The translations under genes and the position numbers were made by a program. From NCBI GenBank assembly GCA_018263365.1, contig JAANXI010000034.1, forward strand, positions 1 through 14,675: a DNA stretch of 14,675 nucleotides. The letters are read 5' to 3'. The DNA comes from Fidelibacterota bacterium. Lineage in GTDB: Bacteria; Fidelibacterota; JAANXI01. Positions 6,928 through 14,675 of the stretch are shown here, piece after piece (positions within the stretch are counted from its first letter, which is position 1; each line of letters starts with the position of its first letter). Below the pieces are notes generated by a model that searched no databases, had not been told where the DNA came from, and was given only the letters and a program-made list of their open reading frames with translations.

Positions 6928-8478
6928 TTATAGGGGTATATTTCCATGTTTTTTTCGTGGATTGGAATCCACTTTATTCTCCAGCATCTCAAGTGCGCCG
7001 ATCAATTTCGGTCGTGTTTGATGTGGTTCAATGATGTCATCGATAAATCCCCGCTTCGCTGCAATATACGGATTGGCAAACTTATTCCGAAATTCTTCCG
7101 TTCGTTGCTTTGTGACGGCATCCGGATCGTCCGCTTCGGCAATCTCCTTGCGGAAAATAATTTCGACCGCACCCTTTGGGCCCATCACCGCAATTTCTGC
7201 GGACGGCCACGCGTAATTCATATCACCGCGAATATGTTTTGAATTCATAACATCATACGCGCCGCCGTAGGCTTTACGGGTAATGACGGTCACCTTCGGG
7301 ACGGTCGCTTCGCTGAAGGCGTACAACAGTTTAGCGCCGTGTTTGATAATGCCACCCCATTCCTGCTCCGTCCCCGGCAGAAAACCCGGAACATCCTCGA
7401 ACACAACCAGAGGAATATTAAAAGCATCGCAGAATCGGACAAACCGGGCGCCTTTCATCGCGCTGTCGATATCCAGCACGCCGGCCAATACTGCAGGCTG
7501 GTTTGCAACGATTCCCACGGGCCTGCCGTCCAGCCGGGCAAATCCGACAATGACGTTTTTGGCGTAATCGGTGTGCACCTCAAAAAAGGATTCTTTATCC
7601 ACGATTCGCGAAATTACATCGTGCATATCGTACGGTTTGTTCGGGCTTTCCGGCACCAGTGTGTCCAGTTCCTCATCCATTCGATCCGGCGAATCATCCG
7701 TCTGAATTGCGGGCGGATCTTCCATATTATTTTGCGGAATGAATCCCAACAGCGTCTTGATGCCTTCGATAACATCCACTTCGTTATCCAGTGCAAAATG
7801 GGCGACTCCGCTTTTGGTGGCGTGCGTTATCGCTCCGCCCAACTCCTCCGAGGAAACCTCTTCATGAGTTACGGTTTTCACTACGTTGGGCCCGGTGACA
7901 AACATATAGCTCGTATTTTTGGTCATGAAAATAAAGTCAGTAATTGCCGGGCTGTACACCGCTCCCCCGGCGCACGGGCCAAGGATCGCGGAAATCTGGG
8001 GAATAACTCCGCTGGCGAGAGTATTTTGTAGGAAAATATCCGCATAGCCTCCCAGGCTGACGACCCCTTCCTGAATCCGGGCGCCACCAGAGTCATTTAA
8101 TCCAATTAGAGGCGCGCCGGTTTTCATGGCGAGATCCATTATCTTCACGATCTTCTCTGCATGGGCTTCGGAGAGCGACCCACCCATCACGGTAAAATCC
8201 TGGCTAAACGCAAAGACTTCCCGCCCGTTGACCAGGCCATAACCGGTGACCACTCCGTCGCCGGGAAACTTTTTCTTCTGGAGCCCGAAATTGTGGGACC
8301 GGTGCTCCACCAGCATATCCATCTCTTCGAAGGTGCCTTTATCGAAGAGCAGCTGGATTCGCTCACGGGCGGTCAGTTTGCCCTTGTCATGTTGCTTGTC
8401 GATGCGTTCCTGACCGCCACCCTGCCGGGCATCGTCCTTGCGCTTCCGAAGTTCGTCTATCTTTTCGTGATTGGACAT
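6928..8478 (-). CDS. Biotin-dependent acyl-CoA carboxyltransferase (propionyl-CoA carboxylase beta / methylmalonyl-CoA decarboxylase alpha)
   Basis: The carboxyltransferase subunit that moves CO2 between carboxybiotin and propionyl-CoA, giving or using methylmalonyl-CoA. The 516-aa length and sequence are those of the PccB/MmdA family. Seen are KLTARERIQLLFDKG (34-48), FSQDFTVMGGSLSE (91-104), SGGARIQEG (130-138), the N-terminal oxyanion-hole region GPCAGGA (167-173), the PNVVKTVTHEEVSSEELGGA stretch, and the C-terminal RKAYGGAYDVM and YAWPSAEIAVMG signatures. AAGGAT lies just before the ATG at 8478. Carboxylase and sodium-pumping decarboxylase forms cannot be told apart from this subunit: the biotin carrier, biotin carboxylase and membrane subunits are not in the window. 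The B12-binding mutase subunit two genes upstream supports a methylmalonyl-CoA pathway role, linking propionyl-CoA to succinyl-CoA. Confidence 0.94.
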   Translation of the reverse strand: MSNHEKIDELRKRKDDARQGGGQERIDKQHDKGKLTARERIQLLFDKGTFEEMDMLVEHRSHNFGLQKKKFPGDGVVTGYGLVNGREVFAFSQDFTVMGGSLSEAHAEKIVKIMDLAMKTGAPLIGLNDSGGARIQEGVVSLGGYADIFLQNTLASGVIPQISAILGPCAGGAVYSPAITDFIFMTKNTSYMFVTGPNVVKTVTHEEVSSEELGGAITHATKSGVAHFALDNEVDVIEGIKTLLGFIPQNNMEDPPAIQTDDSPDRMDEELDTLVPESPNKPYDMHDVISRIVDKESFFEVHTDYAKNVIVGFARLDGRPVGIVANQPAVLAGVLDIDSAMKGARFVRFCDAFNIPLVVFEDVPGFLPGTEQEWGGIIKHGAKLLYAFSEATVPKVTVITRKAYGGAYDVMNSKHIRGDMNYAWPSAEIAVMGPKGAVEIIFRKEIAEADDPDAVTKQRTEEFRNKFANPYIAAKRGFIDDIIEPHQTRPKLIGALEMLENKVDSNPRKKHGNIPL

Positions 8479-8496
8479 AATCCTTTGGTGTTGGAG

Positions 8497-9209
<713 letters not shown>

Positions 9210-9210
<1 letters not shown>

Positions 9211-9617
9211 CAATCGGCGCGGTTTTCTTCCACCCAATTACGCACATATTCGACAATATCGCCGGTGGGAGTTCCCGGTCCGAACAGTTCCCCCACCCCC
9301 ATCTCTTTCAGTTTTCCCATATCCTTTCCCGGGATAATACCACCGCCGGTCAGCAACACGTCATCCACCCCGTTTTCCCGCATCAGTTCCAGCGTTTTCG
9401 GAAAGAGCGTCATGTGGGCGCCCGAGAGGATGCCCAGGGCGATCACATCCGCATCTTCCTGGAGCGCAGCGTCCACAATCATCTGTGGCGTTTGCCGCAA
9501 TCCCAGATAGATGACCTCCATCCCGGCATCCCGGAAGGCGCTCGCCATCACTTTTGCGCCGCGATCGTGTCCGTCCAGCCCCGGTTTTGCAATAATTATC
9601 CGAATTTTCCGATCCAT
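9210..9617 (-). CDS. Methylmalonyl-CoA mutase small, cobalamin-binding subunit
   Basis: A stand-alone B12-binding domain of 135 aa, equivalent to the C-terminal domain of methylmalonyl-CoA mutase. The base-off/His-on signature is present: GLDGHDRG with Asp15, His17 (lower axial ligand to cobalt) and Gly20, then ILSGAHM (63-69) and TGGGIIP (90-96). The full enzyme interconverts succinyl-CoA and methylmalonyl-CoA and needs a large catalytic TIM-barrel subunit, which must be encoded elsewhere. Split mutases of this type are known in archaea and several bacterial phyla. A strong ribosome site, AAGGGGA, precedes the ATG at 9617; the stop overlaps the radC start by one base. Other B12-dependent acyl-CoA mutases, such as ethylmalonyl or isobutyryl types, share this subunit design and cannot be excluded. 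Confidence 0.9.
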
Positions 9618-9628
9618 AGATTTCCCCT

Positions 9629-10075
9629 TTATCGATTCCGACTATCCAAAATAATTGTAACAGGTCCCTCGTTGACCAGATGCACATCCATCGTCGCTCC
9701 GAACTCGCCGCTTTCAACGGGTACATCTTGCCGTTTCAAGTGCTCCATATAATATTCGTACAATTCGTTGGCCACATCGGGGGCTGCAGCATCCATGTAA
9801 CTGGGACGCCGTCCTTTGCGGGTATCTGCGCACAATGTAAACTGCGAAATCACTAACGCGCTGCCGTCCACATCCTTGACAGACAGGTTCATCTTTTCAT
9901 CTTCGTCGCTGAAAATCCGCAGATTAGCGCTCTTGTCGGCCAAGTAGTCGGCGTCTTCTTCGGAATCACCTTCCAAGACGCCCAGCAGGATCACCAAACC
10001 GTGATCGATAGCGCCGCTCGTGTTCCCAGAGATGTCCACCCGAGCGTCTCGAGCGCGCTGCAGGACGGCAATCAT
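9629..10075 (-). CDS. dtd: D-aminoacyl-tRNA deacylase (Dtd)
   Basis: Hydrolyses D-amino acids (and glycine from tRNA-Ala) mis-attached to tRNA, a proofreading step after synthetase action. It is 148 aa from the preferred ATG at 10075. The two family signatures are visible: SQFTL (77-81) and the cross-subunit cis-Gly-Pro motif NEGPVT (135-140), with FGATMDV (125-131) between. The N-terminal IAVLQRARDARV is typical. The alternative TTG one codon upstream is less likely, because the ATG overlaps the dnaE stop by one base (TGATG) and implies coupled translation. It is followed after 11 nt by the B12 subunit gene. Pairing of dtd with dnaE is positional; I know of no required functional link. Confidence 0.95.
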   Translation of the reverse strand: MIAVLQRARDARVDISGNTSGAIDHGLVILLGVLEGDSEEDADYLADKSANLRIFSDEDEKMNLSVKDVDGSALVISQFTLCADTRKGRRPSYMDAAAPDVANELYEYYMEHLKRQDVPVESGEFGATMDVHLVNEGPVTIILDSRNR

Positions 10076-13000
10076 CAATCAAACCAGATGTTGTCTGTTC
10101 CGAACCGGTCCCGTAGTTTTGCGATAAGCTGGTGATCCGGATTCACAGTCAAACTGTTCGCCCGGACAACGCGTGTATTTTGTGTCGCGGTATTGATATG
10201 AAATAGCAGACCGCAGTCCCCGTCAAACCGGGCTGTCAGTCGCTTGAGATCTTCAACGTCCGTCACCTTCATCTTATCAACTTCCACGCTGATGTGCAGA
10301 TTCCGGGCAAATTTCTCCTGCGCCTGTGCCAACGGGACGATATCCGTGGCGATTAGTTTGATTTGGTCGTCATCGTGGGATTGATCCGATACTCTGCCTT
10401 CGATAAATATCATTGCATCAGGTTTTAGCAGCTCTTTGACTTCTGCGTAGGTATCCGGGAAGACGACTAATTCTGCCTCGCCCTGCAAGCCTTCCAGCGT
10501 AACAAACGCCATCTCCTTGTTGCCTCGGCGGGTATAGTGGATTTTCATATCCGAAATCATGCCACCGACCCGGATTTTCTCCCTATCCTGCACGGATTCG
10601 GGATCGGCGATATCAATGGTATCGAATGCGTTCAGTGTGTCCTCATATTTCTGGAGCGGATGGCCAGTAAGATAAAAACCGATGAGCGCCTTTTCTTCTT
10701 TCATTCGTTGCTGTGCACCCCATTCGGGGATGTCCGGCAAGGACGGAGTGCTTATCACGCTTTCGACACCTCCCTCTGCGGTACCGAACAGATCGACCTG
10801 GGTGTCATCGCGCTGCGCCTGGTAGCGCTGCCCGAATTGCAGCGCCGCTTCAATGATTTCGTCGCGCTGGGATCGTGTTCCAGGCAAGGAATCCATTGCG
10901 CCAGCCTTATTCAGGCTTTCCAGTACTTTGCGATTTACTAATTGTAAATTGACCCGTTTTACAAAATCAAATACTGATTCATACGGTCCGTCTTCCTTGC
11001 GGACTTTGGCGATGTTTTCCGCCGCTTTCAACCCCACATTTTTAATTGCGTTCAGCCCAAAAACGACTGCATTGCCTTTGGGATAAAAGTTCGCCTCGCT
11101 GGAATTCACGTCCGGGGGCAATACCTCGATTCCCATCTTTCGGCAATCGTTGGTGAGGATGACCACCCGATCGGTGTCGGTCATTTCGCTTGTCAGGTTA
11201 GCCGCCATGAATTCAGCAGGATAGTAGGTTTTCAGGTAGGCCGTCTTATAGGCGATTTGAGCATACGCGGTACTGTGGCTTTTATTGAAACCGTACTGTG
11301 CAAATTTCACGATATGATCGAAGATCTCTTCAGCCGTCGATTTTTCCAGGCCGTTTTCGACGGCGCCCTCCACAAACTCGGAGGAGAGCCTGTCCATCAC
11401 TTCCCGCTTCTTCTTCCCCATCGCCTTGCGCATAATATCTGCTTTGGCGAGGCTGAATCCTGCCACTTGATGCGCAATCTGCATTACCTGTTCCTGATAA
11501 ACAATAATCCCATAGGTGTCCTTCAGAATGGGCTCAAGTGAGGGGTGAACATACTCGACCTCGGCGTTCCCGTGCTTCCGGGCAATGTAATCGTTGATCA
11601 TATCCATGGGACCGGGACGATACAGCGCGTTCATGGCAATGAGATCTTCGAAGGCGTTCGGTTTGAGTTTGCGGAGGTATTCCTTCATCCCCGAGGATTC
11701 GAACTGAAAGACGCCAGTAGTGTTACCGTCTGCAAAGGTCCGGTAGACCTTCTGATCATCCATGGGAATGTTGTCGATATCGATGTCGATTCCGCGGGCA
11801 TCGCTAACGAGGTCGACAGTATCTTTGATAACGGTAAGCGTCCGCAGCCCGAGGAAATCCATCTTCAGCAGGCCGACTTCTTCAAGGTTGACCATATCCC
11901 ACTGGGTGGTGACGTCGCCGTCGGTGGATTTGTACAGCGGCACATAATCTGTGAGATCACCCGGCGCAATGACGACGCCGGCGGCATGGATAGAGGCGTG
12001 CCGGTGCATACCTTCCAGGACCCTGGAATATTCGATGAGTTTCTTGTGGTCTTCGTCCTCCTCTTCGACTTCCTGGAGTTCCTTTACCTGATCGATAGCC
12101 TCTTCGAGGGAAATACCCAGCGTATTCGGCACCAGTTTGGCGATGCGATCCACTTCGCCGTAGGACATACCAAGGACGCGACCGACATCTCTGAGTACCG
12201 CCTTCGCTTTCATGGTCCCAAAGGTAATGATCTGCGAGACGGAATCTTCGCCATACCGATCGCGGATGTACTCAATAACTTCATTGCGGCGATTGTAGCA
12301 AAAATCGATATCGATATCCGGCATTGAGACACGTTCCGGATTCAGGAAACGCTCAAACAGCAGGTCGTGCTTGAGTGGATCGATATCGGTAATACCAAGG
12401 GCGTAGGCGACCAGACTGCCGGCGGCGGAACCGCGTCCCGGCCCAACCGGGATGTCCTTATCCTTCGCGTACTGCACAAAATCTTTGGTAATGAGGAAGT
12501 AGCCGGCAAAGCCCATGTTCTCGATAATCCCGAGTTCGTGATCCATCCGCTCCTGAATTTCCGGAGCCATACCACCATAGAGTTCCCGCGCGCCGTCTTC
12601 GGTTAATTTGCGGAGATAGTCATCGGCATTTTGGACCTCTTCATCTTCGGGGATCGGAAATTCCGGCAGGAGCAAATTCCCCATGTCGATATCCACGTTA
12701 CACATCTCGGCGATTTCCGCCGTGCGCTCCATCGCTTCGCCATCATTGGGAAAGAGATCGTACATCTCTTCCTGCGTTTTGAAGTAAAATTCAGGCGTGG
12801 CGTAACTGACGCGCTTGGTGTCCGTCACCAGTTTGCCGCTACCGATGCAGATCAGTGCATCGTGTGCGTTGTGATGCTCCTTCCGCATGTAATGGCTATC
12901 GTTAGTGACGATTAGCGGGATACCGGTATCCTTGGAGAGTTTGCGCATCCCCTCGCGGACGATATCTTCGGCTTCGATAAAGTGGCGCTGCAGCTCCAGA

Positions 13001-13518
13001 AAATAATCCCCCTGAAAGATCTCGTAGTGCTCCAGCGCTTCTTTTTTGGCACCTTCGTAATCGTCATTCAGGAGTTTTTCCTGCACGGCCCCTTTCAGGC
13101 AGGCCGCTGAAGCGATCAAACCATCACTGTACTGACGGAGTAATTCTTTATCAACACGGGGACGATAATAAAACCCTTCGAGGTACCCGAAGGAGACCAG
13201 CTTCATCAGGTTTTTCCAGCCGGCCTGGTTTTTCGCCAGCACTACCAGATGATTGTATCCCCAGCCGCCCCGATTGGTCTTTTTCTTTTCGAACCGGGAA
13301 TTCTGGGCGACGTACAGTTCGCAACCGAAGATCGGCTTGACGCCGGCGGCTTTTGCTTTTTTATAAAATTCAATGGCGCTGAACATATTGCCGTGCTCTG
13401 TAAGTGCCACGGCAGACATGTCATTTTTCACTGCCGCACCGACTAAATTTTCAACAGAACACGCACCATCCAGGAGACTGTAATCAGAATGATTGTGTAA
13501 GTGAACAAATTCAGACAT
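10075..13518 (-). CDS. dnaE: DNA polymerase III alpha subunit (DnaE)
   Basis: The replicative polymerase of the C family, 1147 aa, close to the E. coli length. Domains in order: N-terminal PHP (1 to about 280), palm with catalytic PDIDIDF (400-406; Asp401 and Asp403) and DFLGLRTLT (Asp554), thumb and fingers including GPGRGSAAGSL and FNKSHSTAYA, tandem HhH, the internal beta-clamp-binding motif QVDLF at 907-911, and an OB fold (IRVGGMISDMKIHYTRRGNKEMAFVTLEG). The PHP metal ligands look intact (H8xH10, E41-H42, E67 and the later NDSH), unlike the degenerate PHP of E. coli. ATG at 13518 is 28 nt after the UbiA stop, with only a weak GGAAA ahead. The stop overlaps dtd. The QVDLF motif, PHP form and length mark it as DnaE rather than PolC. 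Confidence 0.97.
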   Translation of the reverse strand: MSEFVHLHNHSDYSLLDGACSVENLVGAAVKNDMSAVALTEHGNMFSAIEFYKKAKAAGVKPIFGCELYVAQNSRFEKKKTNRGGWGYNHLVVLAKNQAGWKNLMKLVSFGYLEGFYYRPRVDKELLRQYSDGLIASAACLKGAVQEKLLNDDYEGAKKEALEHYEIFQGDYFLELQRHFIEAEDIVREGMRKLSKDTGIPLIVTNDSHYMRKEHHNAHDALICIGSGKLVTDTKRVSYATPEFYFKTQEEMYDLFPNDGEAMERTAEIAEMCNVDIDMGNLLLPEFPIPEDEEVQNADDYLRKLTEDGARELYGGMAPEIQERMDHELGIIENMGFAGYFLITKDFVQYAKDKDIPVGPGRGSAAGSLVAYALGITDIDPLKHDLLFERFLNPERVSMPDIDIDFCYNRRNEVIEYIRDRYGEDSVSQIITFGTMKAKAVLRDVGRVLGMSYGEVDRIAKLVPNTLGISLEEAIDQVKELQEVEEEDEDHKKLIEYSRVLEGMHRHASIHAAGVVIAPGDLTDYVPLYKSTDGDVTTQWDMVNLEEVGLLKMDFLGLRTLTVIKDTVDLVSDARGIDIDIDNIPMDDQKVYRTFADGNTTGVFQFESSGMKEYLRKLKPNAFEDLIAMNALYRPGPMDMINDYIARKHGNAEVEYVHPSLEPILKDTYGIIVYQEQVMQIAHQVAGFSLAKADIMRKAMGKKKREVMDRLSSEFVEGAVENGLEKSTAEEIFDHIVKFAQYGFNKSHSTAYAQIAYKTAYLKTYYPAEFMAANLTSEMTDTDRVVILTNDCRKMGIEVLPPDVNSSEANFYPKGNAVVFGLNAIKNVGLKAAENIAKVRKEDGPYESVFDFVKRVNLQLVNRKVLESLNKAGAMDSLPGTRSQRDEIIEAALQFGQRYQAQRDDTQVDLFGTAEGGVESVISTPSLPDIPEWGAQQRMKEEKALIGFYLTGHPLQKYEDTLNAFDTIDIADPESVQDREKIRVGGMISDMKIHYTRRGNKEMAFVTLEGLQGEAELVVFPDTYAEVKELLKPDAMIFIEGRVSDQSHDDDQIKLIATDIVPLAQAQEKFARNLHISVEVDKMKVTDVEDLKRLTARFDGDCGLLFHINTATQNTRVVRANSLTVNPDHQLIAKLRDRFGTDNIWFD

Positions 13519-13546
13519 GTGTTTCCGTCACTACAAAATTTTCGGG

Positions 13547-14383
13547 TTAAAAGGTTCCAATAAATACTGCCAGCAGACCGATGAACATATCTGCCTTCAA
13601 GATTTGGCTCAGATAACGATATTCAGAGGGGGTGTGTGAGCGCCATAACCGAAATATAATATAGAGAATTGGGACATCAACACCAACCGTTACCATTATC
13701 AAATATGCCTTGTTATAGATATTCAAAAGATAGGGGAGGAACACCCCAAAAATCAATACGAGAAACAGGGCAGTCGCAAAAATTTTTGCCGGATTTTCGC
13801 CAAACCGTATTGGCAGTGTTTTAGCTTCGATCGAAGCATCCCCTTCCGCATCTTCCAGGTCTTTGATGATCTCCCGGCCCCAGGTATAGACGAACGCAAT
13901 AAACGCCGGAGGCCACGCCGCCCAGGGATGTTCAAACGCTGCGGCGCCGTACAGAAACGCGATACCAATCATCACCGAAACGACCACGTTTCCAAAGATG
14001 GGTTGGCGCTTCCACCACCTGGAATAGCCGACCAGCAGCACCATCGAAATCAGCGCGATAATGAGCGCAAGATTGTTAATAAATACCGAGGAAACGGCTC
14101 CGGTAATAAAAAGGATGTATGCAAAAATTCGGGCGTACGATCGCTTGATTTTTCCGGACGGCAACGGCCGGTCCGGCCGGTTGATTTTATCAATCTCATA
14201 ATCGTAATAATCGTTGATTGCATTGGCGCCCCCGGTATAGGTGATGACGGTAACTACCGCTAACCATAATGCGTCAGATATCTGAAGATTTCCGGTCAGA
14301 TATCCGCCTAACAGAATACCCAAAATCCCGATAAACACGTTCAGCGGACGCATCAATTTTATGTAGGCAAGGAGAGTTTGCAT
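13547..14383 (-). CDS. UbiA-family prenyltransferase (geranylgeranylglycerol-phosphate geranylgeranyltransferase-like)
   Basis: An integral membrane enzyme of 278 aa with about eight to nine hydrophobic segments. Both Asp-rich motifs that bind the prenyl diphosphate through magnesium are present: NDYYDYEID (57-65) followed by KINRPDRPLPSGKI, and DLEDAEGD (175-182) followed by the ASIEAKTLPIRFG signature. The compact form with the KINRPDRPLPSG pattern is closest, from memory, to the digeranylgeranylglyceryl phosphate synthase-like branch common in Bacteroidota and relatives. Quinone or chlorophyll prenyltransferases remain possible, and no other quinone gene is nearby. ATG at 14383 has no Shine-Dalgarno, and a candidate promoter box ends only about eight bases upstream, so the transcript may be leaderless. 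It is the first gene of the cluster. Confidence 0.88.
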   Translation of the reverse strand: MQTLLAYIKLMRPLNVFIGILGILLGGYLTGNLQISDALWLAVVTVITYTGGANAINDYYDYEIDKINRPDRPLPSGKIKRSYARIFAYILFITGAVSSVFINNLALIIALISMVLLVGYSRWWKRQPIFGNVVVSVMIGIAFLYGAAAFEHPWAAWPPAFIAFVYTWGREIIKDLEDAEGDASIEAKTLPIRFGENPAKIFATALFLVLIFGVFLPYLLNIYNKAYLIMVTVGVDVPILYIIFRLWRSHTPSEYRYLSQILKADMFIGLLAVFIGTF

Positions 14384-14390
14384 GAAATAA

Positions 14391-14419
14391 AATATAGGCG
14401 ATCTGAAATGATAAGTAAA
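14391..14419 (-). promoter_or_regulatory. Candidate sigma-70-type promoter of the dnaE cluster
   Basis: On the minus strand, TTTACT (14419-14414, four of six matches to TTGACA) is followed by exactly 17 bp and then TATATT (14396-14391, five of six matches to TATAAT). The predicted start, six to seven bases further, lies at about 14385-14383, at the ATG of the UbiA gene, which would give a leaderless mRNA. The sequence match is reasonable but consensus hits occur by chance in AT-rich DNA. If the organism is Bacteroidota its consensus would differ. Confidence 0.42.
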
Positions 14420-14442
14420 AGGGGAGTTGGAGAATTGTTATC

Positions 14443-14664
14443 CTGAATAATTCATGAGTTTTACAAGCCAGGTTCCTACAAACTGACGAAGTCCTTTTGT
14501 GCTAATGGCTTGAACAATGGTCCGGCGTTTAGCCTTCGACACGCTCAGGATGACGCCTCGATGTGTCACTCTGAGCCTGTTGAAGAGTGGCTTCTTCCTA
14601 TTGTCAGTGACACCCTAGAAAGTATGCCAGTGCTTCTTACAAAGGAAATTCATGAATTATTCAG
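14443..14664 (-). repeat. Palindrome-ended dispersed repeat, copy B (inverted relative to copy A)
   Basis: About 222 bp, lying upstream of the first gene of the cluster and in the opposite orientation to copy A. Its ends are inverted: CTGAATAATTCATGA inward from both sides, containing AATTCATGAGTT (14449-14460) and the perfect AATTCATGAATT (14647-14658). Positions 14604-14660 match copy A perfectly over 57 bp in inverted orientation, and similarity continues through most of the core. The core has two intact facing 21-bp arms (14534-14554 and 14565-14585, 17 of 21 positions matching) around a 10-bp spacer, a strong potential hairpin. The element is flanked directly by TTATC and TTATG, which may be a worn 5-bp target duplication. 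It lacks the 21-nt insertion seen in copy A and encodes no protein. Confidence 0.8.
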
Positions 14665-14675
14665 TTATGAGAAAA

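Noticed and set aside
9211..9237. Longer RadC start at the TTG at 9237
   Set aside because: No ribosome site and the added residues (GGRKPRRL) overlap the mutase gene; the ATG with a one-base TGATG overlap is the better start.
11545..12327. 260-codon plus-strand frame opposite dnaE
   Set aside because: Overlaps the catalytic palm of DnaE on the opposite strand; no start context and no family resemblance.

Overview
The window looks like chromosomal, mostly housekeeping DNA from a free-living bacterium. Every supported gene lies on the minus strand, so transcription runs from high to low coordinates. The gene set points loosely to the FCB side of the bacterial tree (Marinimicrobia, Calditrichota or Bacteroidota-like): a UbiA-type prenyltransferase of the kind usually annotated as geranylgeranylglycerol-phosphate geranylgeranyltransferase, a separate B12-binding methylmalonyl-CoA mutase subunit, a propionyl/methylmalonyl-CoA carboxyltransferase, and DnaE-type Pol III alpha. 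This placement is an inference from gene content; no rRNA or tRNA gene is present to test it.

Layout, in transcription order. (1) 14675 to 14384: an intergenic region with a repeat element (copy B, about 222 bp) and a candidate promoter whose start point would fall almost on the first ATG. (2) 14383 to 3605: a tight run of ten genes, probably one operon or a few overlapping ones: UbiA prenyltransferase, dnaE, dtd, B12-binding mutase subunit, radC, acyl-CoA carboxyltransferase, an acidic TPR protein, a family-2 glycosyltransferase, an RsbRD-N-like helical protein and a HAD phosphatase. Most junctions are 1-nt TGATG overlaps, abutting, or gaps under 30 nt. The largest gap is 78 nt, before the RsbRD-like gene. 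(3) 3604 to 3313: a second copy of the repeat element (copy A, about 236 bp) in the opposite orientation, then a promoter. (4) 3312 to 910: an MrfA/YprA-type DEAH helicase with a C-terminal four-cysteine zinc site. (5) 909 to 648: an intergenic region with a coding-like acidic tail just after the helicase stop and a degenerate piece of the same repeat. (6) 647 to 207: dUTPase. (7) 206 to 1: no supported gene.

Functionally, the large cluster mixes replication and quality control (DnaE, Dtd, RadC) with two pieces of the propionyl-CoA/methylmalonyl-CoA/succinyl-CoA route (carboxyltransferase and the cobalamin subunit), plus lipid and envelope functions (UbiA, glycosyltransferase). DUTPase and the MrfA-like helicase add nucleotide-pool hygiene and DNA repair at the far end.

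I found no defence island, phage, CRISPR array or obviously new multi-gene system. The most unusual observations are: the pair of inverted, palindrome-ended repeat elements flanking the dnaE operon, with 57 bp of perfect identity; an in-frame, acidic, coding-like extension after the amber stop of the helicase gene; and an RsbRD-like/HAD gene pair in the same frame, separated only by TAG and three codons.
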